Both the position numbers and the translations under genes were made by a program. The notes beneath the pieces were generated by a model, which was not told the origin of the DNA, did not search any database, and saw only the letters and a program-made list of their open reading frames with translations. A stretch of 64,000 nt of DNA from Actinomadura cremea (GTDB taxonomy: Bacteria; Actinomycetota; Actinomycetes; Streptosporangiales; Streptosporangiaceae), in assembly GCF_014648495.1 (NCBI RefSeq), contig NZ_BMRF01000003.1, forward strand, positions 62,001 to 126,000, in the 5' to 3' direction. Shown here one piece after another: positions 23,569 through 32,079 of this stretch. Every line of letters starts with the position of its first letter. Position 1 is the first letter of the stretch.

Positions 23569-25095
23569 ATGATCGGGGAACGCCGACGCGGCGTGCTGAG
23601 CATCGATGAGGGCACCACGGGGACCCGTGCCGCCGTCGTCCTCGACGACGGCGGCGCGGCGCCCCCCGCCTACCTGCCCATCTCGGTCCGCTCGCCCGAC
23701 CACCTGCGGGTCGAGCAGGACGCCGCCGAGATCTGGGCGAACACCATCGAGGTGTGCCGCCGCGCCCTGGCGCGGGCCGCCGCCGACGGCGTCGAGGTCG
23801 TGGGCGTGTCGGTGTCCACGCAGCGCGCCACCGTCCTGGTCTGGGACACCGCCACCGGCGAGCCGCTCAGCCCCGCCGTCGTGTGGCAGGACCGCCGGTA
23901 CGCCGCGCGGCTGCGCGAGTTCGAGCCCGCCTGGGACGCCCGGCTCGCCGAGCGCACCGGACGTCCCGTCGGGTCCCGGGCGCCGCTGCTGTGGGCGGCC
24001 GAGGAGATCGCGCACAACGACGCGGCGCGCCGCGCCCACGAGCGGGGACGGCTCGCGTTCGGGTCGGTCGACACCTGGCTGGTGTGGAAGCTCACCGGCG
24101 GGGCGCGGCACGTCATGTCCGCGACGAACGCCGTCGCGGCGGGCGCCTACGACCTGCGCACCGGGACCTGGTACGAGCCGTGGGTCCGGTTCCTCGGCTG
24201 CCCGCGCGACGTCCTGCCCGAGATCGTCGACGACGACGCCGACCTCGGCGACACCGACCCGTCCGTGCTCGGCGCCCGGCTGCCGATCCTGTCGGCCATG
24301 GGCGACCAGCACGCCGCGATGATCGCGCTCGGCGCGCACCGTCCCGGCCAGGCCACCTGCGTGCACGGGACCGGGACGTTCGTGGACGCCGTCGCGGGCG
24401 GCACGCCGCCCGCGCACGCCCACGCCGTCCCCGGCGTCCTCACCCTCGTCGGCTGGCGGTCGCGCGGGACCAGCGTGTTCAGCCTGGAGGGGTACGCCTC
24501 CACCACCGGCTCGGCGATGCGCTGGCTCTGCGAGGAGATCGGCCTGTACGAGTCGCCCCGCCACCTCGCCGAACTCGCGCGCGAGCACGACGGGCCGTCG
24601 AACGTCCTGTTCGTCCCGGCGCTGGCGGGCCTGCGCACCCCCGCGTGGGTGCCCGAGGCCACCGGGATCCTCACCGGGCTCAGCCTGTCCACCACCCGCG
24701 CCGAACTGGCCCGCGGCATCCTCGACGGCTTCGCGCACTCGGTGTGCGACCTGCTCGAGGGCGTCGAGCGGGCCGGGGGCGGCGTCCCCGTCACCGACCT
24801 GTTCTGCGGCGGTGGCCTCGCCGCCAGCGACGTCCTGATGGCGAGCCAGGCCGACCTCATCGGACGGCCCGTGCGGCGCGCCCCCGGCAACGAGACCGCC
24901 AGCCTGCGCGGCACCGCCTACCTCGGCGGGGTGAAGGCCGGGCTGTGGCCCGACCTCGCCACCGCCGCCGGGCTCGACGACGCCCCCGTCTTCGAGCCGA
25001 GCCTGCCCGACTCCCGGCGGGCCGAGGCCCGCGCCGCCTGGCGCGACCTCCTCGCCCGCCACCTGCACAGTTCACCGGAGGAATCGAAGCCGTGA
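23569..25095 (+). CDS. FGGY carbohydrate kinase, glycerol kinase-like
   Basis: The 508-residue protein has two FGGY halves. The N-terminal ATP-fold signature is LSIDEGTTGTRAAVV, with WQDRRYA and the mid-region VDTWLVWKLTGG; the C-terminal half has CVHGTGTFVDAVAGG and FCGGGLAASDVLMASQADLIGRPV. It is close to GlpK but differs in several blocks, so a related polyol could be the substrate. Operon position before GlpD supports glycerol kinase activity, giving glycerol 3-phosphate. ATG 23569 lies 9 bases after AAAGGA; the upstream GTG and ATG are less well placed. Its stop overlaps the GlpD start (GTGA). Confidence 0.85.
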   Translation: MIGERRRGVLSIDEGTTGTRAAVVLDDGGAAPPAYLPISVRSPDHLRVEQDAAEIWANTIEVCRRALARAAADGVEVVGVSVSTQRATVLVWDTATGEPLSPAVVWQDRRYAARLREFEPAWDARLAERTGRPVGSRAPLLWAAEEIAHNDAARRAHERGRLAFGSVDTWLVWKLTGGARHVMSATNAVAAGAYDLRTGTWYEPWVRFLGCPRDVLPEIVDDDADLGDTDPSVLGARLPILSAMGDQHAAMIALGAHRPGQATCVHGTGTFVDAVAGGTPPAHAHAVPGVLTLVGWRSRGTSVFSLEGYASTTGSAMRWLCEEIGLYESPRHLAELAREHDGPSNVLFVPALAGLRTPAWVPEATGILTGLSLSTTRAELARGILDGFAHSVCDLLEGVERAGGGVPVTDLFCGGGLAASDVLMASQADLIGRPVRRAPGNETASLRGTAYLGGVKAGLWPDLATAAGLDDAPVFEPSLPDSRRAEARAAWRDLLARHLHSSPEESKP

Positions 25096-26774
25096 TCCGA
25101 CTGCCCGAACGCAAGGCGAGATCCGAGACGCGGAACGCCATCCGCCGGACCCCGCTGCTCCTGGACCGCGGGGGGCAGGTCGAACGGCTCGCCGCCCGCC
25201 CGGTCGACGTCCTGGTCGTCGGCGGCGGCGTGACCGGCTGCTACGCCGCGCTGGACGCCGCCACCCGCGGCCTGTCGGTCGCCCTCGTCGAGCGCGACGA
25301 CTTCGCCTCCGGCACCTCGTCCAAGTCGTCCAAGATGGTGCACGGCGGGCTCCGCTACATCGAGCAGGGCAACCTGCCGCTGGTGCGCCGCTCCCTGCTG
25401 GAACGCCAGCGGTTCCGCCGCAACGCCCCCCACCTGGTGCAGCGGCTCCCGTTCGTGTTCCCCGTCCTGACACAGGACGGGGTGTTCGACCCGCGCATCG
25501 CCAAGGCGTTCGAGGGCCTGCTGTGGACCTACGACCTGGCCGGGGGCTGGCGGATCGGCCGCCTGCACCAGAAGCTCACCGTCCCCGAGGTCCTGACCCG
25601 GGCGCCGAAGCTGCGCGCCGACCGGCTCAAGGGCGGGCTGCTCTACTACGACAGCCGCACCGACGACGCGCGGCTCACGCTGACCATCGCGCGGACCGCG
25701 GCGCACTTCGGCGCGACCGTCCTCAACGGCGCCGCCTGCACCGGGCTGATCCGCGAGGGCGGACGGGTGCGCGGCGCGACCGTCGAGGTCGACGGGCGCT
25801 CGATCGAGGTCCGCGCGGGCGTCGTCGTCAACGCGACGGGCGTCTGGTCCGACACGGTCGACGCCCTGTCCGACCCGGCGCACCGGCCGACCGTCCGTCC
25901 CGCCAAGGGCGTTCACATCGTGGTGCCGTGGGCCCGGCTGCCCGTCGACGGGACCGTGACCGTCCCCGTCCCCGGACGGGCGCGCCGCGCGACCTGCACC
26001 CGCTGGGGCGACGTGGTCGTCGTCGGCACCACCGACACCGACTACGACGGGCCGCTCGACGAGGTGCTGTGCACGCGGGAGGAGATGGAGTACCTCCTGG
26101 ACGGCGCCAACACCGCGTTCGAGGCCGACCTCGCGCCCGCCGACGTCGTCGGCTCGATCGCCGGGCTGCGCCCGCTCGTCGGCGCGAAGGACGGCAAGGA
26201 GGGCGCGACCCTCGACATGAGCCGCGACCACCGCGTCACCACCGACGCGCAGGGCATGGTCACCGTCACCGGCGGCAAGCTCACCACCAGCCGCCACATG
26301 GGCGAGCTGGTCGTCGACGCGGCGCTCGCGGTGCTCGGCCGCAAGGCCCCCTGCCGCACCGCGAAGCTGCCGCTGCTCGGCGGCGCCGGATACGACGCCG
26401 AGGCCACCGCGGCGACCGGCGGGACGGGCGCCCGCCTCGGCGAGCGGTACGGCACCGAGGCCCGGTTCGTCGCCGCGCTGCTCACCGAGGACCCGGCCCT
26501 GGCCGAACCGGTCGTCGAGGGCTCGGAGCACCTGCGCGCCGAGGTCGTGTACGCGGCCCGCTGCGAGCTGGCCCGGTCCGTGGACGACGTCCTGTCGCGG
26601 CGCACCCGCATGCGGCTGTTCGCGCGGGACCTGTCGGTGAAGGCCGCCCCCGAGGTCGGCCGGCTGCTGCAGCGCGAGCTGGGGCTGCCGGACGAGGAGG
26701 TCGCGCGGCAGGTGGAGGAGTACGTGTCCGGCATCGACCGGGAGAAGACCGTTCTGATGGAGGGACTTTCATGA
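25092..26774 (+). CDS. glpD: Aerobic glycerol-3-phosphate dehydrogenase (FAD)
   Basis: The 560-residue flavoprotein has the FAD Rossmann motif DVLVVGGGVTGCYAALDAAT near residue 37 and the GlpD/GlpA stretch LVERDDFASGTSSKSSKMVHGGLRY. Further blocks are VVNATGVWSD, GLRPLV and VTGGKLTTSRHMGE. It oxidises sn-glycerol 3-phosphate to dihydroxyacetone phosphate and passes electrons to the quinone pool. GTG 25092 overlaps the kinase stop, and its own stop overlaps the next gene (ATGA), so all three are translationally coupled. Confidence 0.92.
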   Translation: MIRLPERKARSETRNAIRRTPLLLDRGGQVERLAARPVDVLVVGGGVTGCYAALDAATRGLSVALVERDDFASGTSSKSSKMVHGGLRYIEQGNLPLVRRSLLERQRFRRNAPHLVQRLPFVFPVLTQDGVFDPRIAKAFEGLLWTYDLAGGWRIGRLHQKLTVPEVLTRAPKLRADRLKGGLLYYDSRTDDARLTLTIARTAAHFGATVLNGAACTGLIREGGRVRGATVEVDGRSIEVRAGVVVNATGVWSDTVDALSDPAHRPTVRPAKGVHIVVPWARLPVDGTVTVPVPGRARRATCTRWGDVVVVGTTDTDYDGPLDEVLCTREEMEYLLDGANTAFEADLAPADVVGSIAGLRPLVGAKDGKEGATLDMSRDHRVTTDAQGMVTVTGGKLTTSRHMGELVVDAALAVLGRKAPCRTAKLPLLGGAGYDAEATAATGGTGARLGERYGTEARFVAALLTEDPALAEPVVEGSEHLRAEVVYAARCELARSVDDVLSRRTRMRLFARDLSVKAAPEVGRLLQRELGLPDEEVARQVEEYVSGIDREKTVLMEGLS

Positions 26775-28321
26775 TCAGCAGGCAGACCATCACGAACCCG
26801 TTCAACCGGGGCGACTACGTGGTCGGCGCGCCCACCCCGCCGCGCTGGGCCGCCGACTGCCCGCCCGGGGACGGTCCGGCCAGCCTGCAGGACGAGGTCG
26901 TCCCGGTGCCGGACACCGCCCTCGCCGAGCTGCGCGCCGTCGCCGCCGCCGTCCACACCGACCGGGACGAGGTCGTGCTGCGGACCCGCGACTGGTGGGC
27001 GGGCACGTCCATCGGCGAGACCGACGGCGCCCCCGCCACCCCGGACGCCGTGGTCGTCGAGGCCGCCGACGAGGAGCAGGTCGCGGCCGTCGTCCGCGTG
27101 TGCGCCGCGCACGGGCTGCCGCTGACCGTCTCCGCCGGGCGCAGCAACGTGCTCGGCGCCGCGCTGCCGGTCCACGGCGGGGTCGTGCTGGACGTGTGCC
27201 GCCTCGACCGCATCGTCGAGTTCGACGCCGAGTCGATGATCGTCGAGGTGCAGGCCGGCATGTTCGGCGACCTGTTCGAGAAGGAGCTGCAGGAGGTGCA
27301 CGGCGCCACCACCGGCCACTGGCCGTCGGCGTTCGCGATCTCCACGGTCGGCGGCTGGGCCGCCTGCCGCGGCGCCGGGCAGCTCTCCACCCGCTACGGC
27401 AAGATCGAGGACATGGTCGTCGGGCTGGACGTCGTCCTCCCCGACGGGTCCACCGCCTCCTACGGCACCTACCCGCGCGCCGCCACCGGCCCCGACCTGC
27501 GGCAGCTGTTCATCGGCTCCGAGGGCACCCTCGGTGTGATCACCCGGCTCCGGCTGCGCGTCCACCGCCTCCCCGAGTACGCCAAGGGCCTGGCCTACGG
27601 GTTCGCCACGTTCGCCGAGGGCCTGGACGCCTGCCGGGAGATCCTCCAGCGCGGCGCCACCCCCGCCTGCCTGCGGCTCTACGACGCGCACGAGAGCGGC
27701 ACCCACTTCGGCGAGTCCGAGACCAACCTGCTGCTGATCGCCGACGAGGGCGACCCGGCGCTGGTGGACGCCACGATGGCGATCGTCGCGGACGTCTGCG
27801 CCGCGACGGCGTCGGTCACCCTGGACGGCGACGCGGTGTTCGAGCGCTGGCTGGACGAGCGGATGCTCGTCGGCAAGTCCGGCGACGGCTTCGCCAAGGG
27901 GCCCGGCTTCGTCGCCGACACCTGCGAGATCGCCGCGCCCTGGTCGTCCCTCGCCGCGGTCTACGCCGAGGTCGTCGAGGCCATCGAGGCCGTGCCCGGC
28001 ACGCTGCGGGCGTCCGCGCACCAGTCGCACGCCTACACCGACGGCGCCTGCATCTACTTCTCGCTGCGGGGCGACGTCGAGCGCTCCCGGCGACGCGAGT
28101 GGTACCGGGCCGCGTGGGACGCCGCCAACGACGTCCTCATCCGGCACGGCGCCGCGATCAGCCACCACCACGGCGTCGGCCTGCTCCGCTCCCCGTACAT
28201 GGAGCGGGCCCTCGGCAGCGGCTTCGGGACGCTCGCGCTGGTCAAGCAGGCCCTCGACCCGGCCGGGATCATGAACCCGGGCAAGCTGGGCCTTCCGTCC
28301 CGCTTTGGAGCGGGTGCGTAG
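26771..28321 (+). CDS. FAD-binding oxidase, alkylglycerone-phosphate-synthase-like
   Basis: The 516-residue protein has the vanillyl-alcohol-oxidase FAD domain (residues 85-265: PDAVVVEAADEEQVAAVVRV, GLPLTVSAGRSN, STVGGWAACRGAGQLSTRYG) and a C-terminal substrate domain ending in DPAGIMNPGKLGL. The triple histidine ISHHHGVGLLR matches the motif of eukaryotic alkyl-DHAP synthase, a key to its catalysis. It could therefore act on DHAP or glycerol 3-phosphate esters. It is coupled to GlpD by a 4-base overlap and under the same leader. Whether it makes ether lipids or oxidises a small polyol phosphate cannot be told. Confidence 0.8.
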   Translation: MISRQTITNPFNRGDYVVGAPTPPRWAADCPPGDGPASLQDEVVPVPDTALAELRAVAAAVHTDRDEVVLRTRDWWAGTSIGETDGAPATPDAVVVEAADEEQVAAVVRVCAAHGLPLTVSAGRSNVLGAALPVHGGVVLDVCRLDRIVEFDAESMIVEVQAGMFGDLFEKELQEVHGATTGHWPSAFAISTVGGWAACRGAGQLSTRYGKIEDMVVGLDVVLPDGSTASYGTYPRAATGPDLRQLFIGSEGTLGVITRLRLRVHRLPEYAKGLAYGFATFAEGLDACREILQRGATPACLRLYDAHESGTHFGESETNLLLIADEGDPALVDATMAIVADVCAATASVTLDGDAVFERWLDERMLVGKSGDGFAKGPGFVADTCEIAAPWSSLAAVYAEVVEAIEAVPGTLRASAHQSHAYTDGACIYFSLRGDVERSRRREWYRAAWDAANDVLIRHGAAISHHHGVGLLRSPYMERALGSGFGTLALVKQALDPAGIMNPGKLGLPSRFGAGA

Positions 28322-28324
28322 CAT

Positions 28325-28945
28325 TTGCCTGTGAGCCCTCGCCCGAAACGTCCGGTGGACCGCCGCCTGCTGACCGCGCTGGCGGAGTACCCCGTCATGG
28401 CCTCGCTCGTCGGCGTGGCCATGGCGGAGCGGTTCACCGCGACGCCGGCCCCGCTGGGGGTCCTCGCCTCGGTACCGCTGGTCGACCTCCAGGCCACCGT
28501 GGCGACGACCGCGGCCACCGGGAAGATCGTGTTCGTCAACATGGACTCGACCCCCGGCCTCGGCCACGACCCGGGCGCGCTCACCTACCTCAAGGGCATC
28601 GGGGCGGTCGCGGTCTGCTCCACCCGTGCCGGGATCATCGAGCGGGCGAGCGCGCTGGGCCTGCTGACGATGCAGAAGGTCTTCGTGACGGACCGTTCCA
28701 ACCTGCACCGCAGCGTCCAGTCCATCGCCCGCTCGCAGCCCGACCTCGTGCAGCTGATGCCCGCGGTCGTCCTGCCGTACGTCGAGCGCCAGGCGCGGGA
28801 CCTCGGCGTCCCGTACCTGGCCGCCGGGTTCGTCCAGGCCGAGTCCGACGTCGCCGCCGCCCTCCGGCACGGCGCCGCGGGCGTGTGCACCTCCGACGAG
28901 GACCTCTGGGCCCTGCGCCGCGCCGCGCTCCCCACGTCCCGCTGA
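28325..28945 (+). CDS. glpP: GlpP-type glycerol-3-phosphate-responsive antiterminator
   Basis: The 206-residue protein matches the GlpP family (PF04309): KIVFVNMDSTPGLGHDPGAL, YLKGIGAVAVCSTRAGIIER, ALGLLTMQKVFVTDRSNLHR, PDLVQLMPAVVLPYVER, GVPYLAAGFVQAESDVAAAL and GVCTSDEDLWALRR. GlpP is a TIM-barrel RNA-binding protein that, with glycerol 3-phosphate, prevents termination in glp leaders. It lies three bases after the flavoenzyme stop, as the last metabolic gene of the operon. The leader of that operon carries an intrinsic terminator. The start is TTG 28325 or GTG 28331; no strong ribosome site decides between them. Confidence 0.88.
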   Translation: MPVSPRPKRPVDRRLLTALAEYPVMASLVGVAMAERFTATPAPLGVLASVPLVDLQATVATTAATGKIVFVNMDSTPGLGHDPGALTYLKGIGAVAVCSTRAGIIERASALGLLTMQKVFVTDRSNLHRSVQSIARSQPDLVQLMPAVVLPYVERQARDLGVPYLAAGFVQAESDVAAALRHGAAGVCTSDEDLWALRRAALPTSR

Positions 28946-28989
28946 CGCCTCCCCGACCCGCCCCCCGCCTTTCGACCGGAGGAACACCC

Positions 28990-29922
28990 ATGCCGTCGGC
29001 GACGCCGACACGTCTTCGCGGCCGCACGCCCGGCCCGTCCGCGCCACGGCGCGCGGCGGGCCGGACGGCGCTCGCCCCGCCCCTGTTCGTCGTCCTGTGG
29101 AGCAGCGCGTTCATCGCGGGCGTCCCGGGCGTGGAGGCGGCGCCGCCGCTGCTGCTCATGTTCGCCCGGTTCGGCCTCGCCGGGCTGCTGCTCGCCGGGT
29201 ACGCGCTGGCGGTCCGCGCGTCCTGGCCGCGCGGCCGGGCCCTCGCGCACCTCGCCGTCACCGGCCTGCTCATCCAGGCCGTGCAGTTCGGCAGCTTCTA
29301 CACCGCCCTCGACCTCGGCTTCCCCGCCGCGGTCGTCTCCCTCGTGCAGGGCCTCAACCCGGTCGTCGTCGCGTTCGCCGCCCGGTTCCTCGGCGAGACC
29401 GTCACCGCCCGCCAGTGGCTCGGCTTCGCGCTCGGCGCCGCCGGGGTCACCCTGGCCGTCGCCGACCGGCTGAGCCTGTCGGCCGGGGGCGTGCTGCTGT
29501 GCCTGCTGGGCCTGCTCGGCCTCAGTGCCGGGACCCTCTACCAGAAGCGGTTCGTCCCCGACATGGACGTCCGCTCGGGCACCGCCGTCCAGCTCCTCGC
29601 CGCCGCTCCGGTGGTCGGCGCGCTCAGCCTGGTGCTCGAGACGCCGCACGTCTCGGACTGGACGAAGTTCACCGGCTCGGTCGCCTGGATGGTCCTGGTC
29701 AACGCCATCGCCGCGTTCCTGCTGCTCAACACGATGCTGCAGCGGTTCTCCGCGAGCCGCGTCAGCACCCTGTTCTTCCTGACGCCCTCGGTCACCGCCG
29801 TCATGGCGTGGCTGCTGATCGGCCAGTCGCTGCACCCGCTGGCCATCGCCGGGCTGGTGCTCGGCGGGGCGGGCGTGCTGCTGGCGAACCGGCAGGTCAG
29901 GACGCCCGCACCGGGAGACTGA
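28990..29922 (+). CDS. EamA/DMT-family exporter
   Basis: The 310-residue protein has ten membrane helices in two EamA repeats. The first contains FVVLWSSAFIAGVPG and MFARFGLAGLLLAGYAL, and helices near LGFPAAVVSLVQGLNPVVVA are typical; the second runs from GVLLCLLGLLGLSAGTLYQK to LVLGGAGVLLANR. EamA transporters export amino acids or other metabolites; the substrate is unknown. ATG 28990 follows GACCGGAGGAACACCC, a good site. It comes 44 bases after glpP and may be cotranscribed. Its 3' end overlaps the convergent hydrolase gene by 26 bases. Confidence 0.87.
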   Translation: MPSATPTRLRGRTPGPSAPRRAAGRTALAPPLFVVLWSSAFIAGVPGVEAAPPLLLMFARFGLAGLLLAGYALAVRASWPRGRALAHLAVTGLLIQAVQFGSFYTALDLGFPAAVVSLVQGLNPVVVAFAARFLGETVTARQWLGFALGAAGVTLAVADRLSLSAGGVLLCLLGLLGLSAGTLYQKRFVPDMDVRSGTAVQLLAAAPVVGALSLVLETPHVSDWTKFTGSVAWMVLVNAIAAFLLLNTMLQRFSASRVSTLFFLTPSVTAVMAWLLIGQSLHPLAIAGLVLGGAGVLLANRQVRTPAPGD

Positions 29923-31486
29923 CGTAGGACGCGCGGGCCGCGTCATGGAACACGGTGTGGTCGGCGCGGACCATCGCCGGGTTCCGGTCGAAGCGCGGGA
30001 AGTTGGACGAGGCGATCTCGACCCGGATGCGGTGCCCGGCGGGGAACGTCTGGCTCGTCGCGGCGAGGTCGACCTCGTGCCGCGTCCGGTCGCCGGGGGA
30101 GCGGACGATCCCGTCGGTGACGCTCATCGCGCGCCCGTCCGGCCACACGTCCACGAGCTTGGCCGTCCAGTCGGCGCCCGGCGCGGACGTCGCCGCGTGC
30201 AGCACCGCCGTGACCGGGCCCGTCACCTCGACGTCCTCCCGCAGGACGGGCGTGGTGAAGCACAGGACGTCCGGGCGCTCCTCGATCGCGCGCTGGTCGC
30301 GGGGGCCCACGTTCACCGGGTCGGGCAGCAGCGTCCCGCCGCCGTGCGTCGGCACCGGGTCGTCGGGGTCGTGGACGAACGTGGACGGGGCCGCGTCCGC
30401 CTCCGGGGCGGTGGGGGAGAGCGTTCCGTCGGCGTGCAGGTAGTGGGGCGTACCGGTGAAGCCGGGCGGCGGCCACGACTCGGCCTCCCGCCACTCGTTC
30501 GCGCCCATCGTGAAGTACCGGACCCTCGGACCCTCGGTCGACCCGCTCAGGAACCCGATCTGCGTCGGCTCCAGCAGCGCGGTCGCCGCCGCGGCCGCGT
30601 GCCCGAAGTTCAGCTCCCCGGCGCCGGACGCCTGCGCCAGGTGCGTCCACGGGCCGATGACCAGCCGTCCGCCCGGGATCCGCCGGAAGTTCTCCAGCGT
30701 GCCGCGCAGGAACACGTCGAACCAGCCGGCCGTGTGCAGGACGGGCACGTCGACGCGGTCGTGCCGGAGCGTCCCGGCGAGGCCCTCCCAGTACGCGTCG
30801 CGCTCGGGATGGTCCGTCCAGTCGCGCCAGAACGGGAACATCTCCGACACGCCCGGCATGTCGCGGACCGGGGTGGTGGCCAGCGCCCGCTCCGGCTCGG
30901 CGAGCACGCCCAGCAGCGTCCCGAACCCGTCGCCCGGCGGCCGTCCGCCCGCGATGCCGTGCATCACGCCCAGCAGGCCCTGCAGGGCGCCCCAGTGGAA
31001 CGCCGACCCGACCGCGAACGCGCCCCCGTGGTACTTGAGCCCGTCGTAGAAGTCGTGCGGGGTCATCGACGCCACCACGGCCTTCAGGCCCGCGGGCCGC
31101 TCGGCGGCGAGCTGCAGCGCGCACCCGGCGAGGTACGACGTCCCGGACGCGACGACCTCGCCGTTCGACCACGGCTGCGCCGCGATCCACGCGACCGTGT
31201 CGGCGCCGTCGCGGCCCTCGTTCTCCCACGGGGCGAACTCGCCGTCGCTGCGCCCCCGGCCCCGGCAGTGCTGCAGCACCACCGCCATGCCCGCGTGCAG
31301 GAACGCGGTGAGCGGCTGCGACCGGAACACCTGCTCGCCGTAGGGGCCGCGCACGAGGACGGTCCGGTGCGGCCCGCCCGACGCCGGACGGTGCACGTCG
31401 GCCCGCAGGACCACGCCGTCCCGCATCGCGATCGGCTGGTCGAGGATCGTCGTGACAGGGACGGCGGGGCGATCGAGCTCGGTCAT
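29897..31486 (-). CDS. CocE/NonD-family acyl hydrolase
   Basis: The 529-residue protein has the X-Pro-dipeptidyl-peptidase-type alpha/beta hydrolase fold: MRDGVVLRADVHRPA, VLVRGPYGEQVF, and the nucleophile elbow ASGTSYLAGCALQLAAE (G-x-S-Y). The aspartate/histidine parts include VPVLHTAGWFDVFLRGT and LVIGPWTHL, and a C-terminal jelly-roll domain follows (about 330-529). Family members cleave esters, amides or terminal prolyl dipeptides; the substrate is unknown. No signal peptide is seen. ATG 31486 follows GGGAG, and a canonical promoter lies 60-100 bases upstream. Confidence 0.87.
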   Translation of the reverse strand: MTELDRPAVPVTTILDQPIAMRDGVVLRADVHRPASGGPHRTVLVRGPYGEQVFRSQPLTAFLHAGMAVVLQHCRGRGRSDGEFAPWENEGRDGADTVAWIAAQPWSNGEVVASGTSYLAGCALQLAAERPAGLKAVVASMTPHDFYDGLKYHGGAFAVGSAFHWGALQGLLGVMHGIAGGRPPGDGFGTLLGVLAEPERALATTPVRDMPGVSEMFPFWRDWTDHPERDAYWEGLAGTLRHDRVDVPVLHTAGWFDVFLRGTLENFRRIPGGRLVIGPWTHLAQASGAGELNFGHAAAAATALLEPTQIGFLSGSTEGPRVRYFTMGANEWREAESWPPPGFTGTPHYLHADGTLSPTAPEADAAPSTFVHDPDDPVPTHGGGTLLPDPVNVGPRDQRAIEERPDVLCFTTPVLREDVEVTGPVTAVLHAATSAPGADWTAKLVDVWPDGRAMSVTDGIVRSPGDRTRHEVDLAATSQTFPAGHRIRVEIASSNFPRFDRNPAMVRADHTVFHDAARASYVSLPVRAS

Positions 31487-31552
31487 CGGACGGGATCTCC
31501 CGGGTGCTCAGGCGAGGGTGCGGGCGTCGTGGACGACCGTCCACTCCGGGAG

Positions 31553-31581
31553 ACGTTAGGCAGTTCCGCGTTGGGCGTCAA
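31553..31581 (-). promoter_or_regulatory. Promoter of the CocE/NonD hydrolase gene
   Basis: On the minus strand TTGACG (31581-31576) and TAACGT (31558-31553) are exactly 17 bases apart. This is close to the housekeeping sigma consensus. Transcription would start near 31546 and leave a leader of about 60 bases. Confidence 0.65.
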
Positions 31582-31612
31582 CGAAGTGCCGAACATACGA
31601 AGTGCCGAACAT
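31581..31612. repeat. Two direct 16-base repeats upstream of a promoter
   Basis: ACGAAGTGCCGAACAT is present twice in a row (31581-31596 and 31597-31612). The copies sit immediately upstream of the -35 box of the CocE/NonD promoter, where an activator would bind. A simple tandem duplication without function is also possible. Confidence 0.8.
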
Positions 31613-31635
31613 ACGGGGCCGGTGGGGCCGCGCCG

Positions 31636-32058
31636 TCAGCCGAGCAGGCCGTGCTCGGCGGCGAGGTCCAGGGCGGCCCGCGCGGCGGGGGCGAGCAGCC
31701 CGCGCTCGTCCGGCGCGACGAACCGGAACTCGTCCACCTCGCCGGACGCCGCCATCGCGCCGGTCCCGTCCGCGGTGAAGCACGCCATCCGGACGTGCGC
31801 GAACGCCGGCTGGTCGTGCGCCGGGGCCCGCACCACGCCCAGCTCGCGGAACGACGCCCGCTCCAGTTCCAGCCCGAGCTCCTCGCGCACCTCCCGCGAC
31901 AGTGCCGACCAGTCGCTCTCGCCCGCCTCCCGCTTGCCGCCGGGCAGGTACAGCAGGTCGCGGCCGCGCGACCGGACGGCGAGCATCCGCCCGTCCACGA
32001 CCCGCACCCACGCGACGACGTCCAGATCGGAGACGGAACCGACGACGGAATCAGTCAT
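31636..32058 (-). CDS. NUDIX hydrolase
   Basis: The 140-residue protein carries a complete Nudix box around residues 45-70: GGKREAGESDWSALSREVRE followed by ELGL (GX5EX7REUXEEXG pattern). It hydrolyses nucleoside diphosphates linked to another group; the substrate cannot be read from sequence. ATG 32058 (MTDSVVGS) is used; a longer frame begins at 32073. It lies 21 bases after the ABC ATPase gene on the same strand and may be the last gene of the transporter/SAM hydrolase operon, so its substrate might be a related nucleotide. Confidence 0.85.
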   Translation of the reverse strand: MTDSVVGSVSDLDVVAWVRVVDGRMLAVRSRGRDLLYLPGGKREAGESDWSALSREVREELGLELERASFRELGVVRAPAHDQPAFAHVRMACFTADGTGAMAASGEVDEFRFVAPDERGLLAPAARAALDLAAEHGLLG

Positions 32059-32079
32059 GCCGACCAGTATCACGGCACC

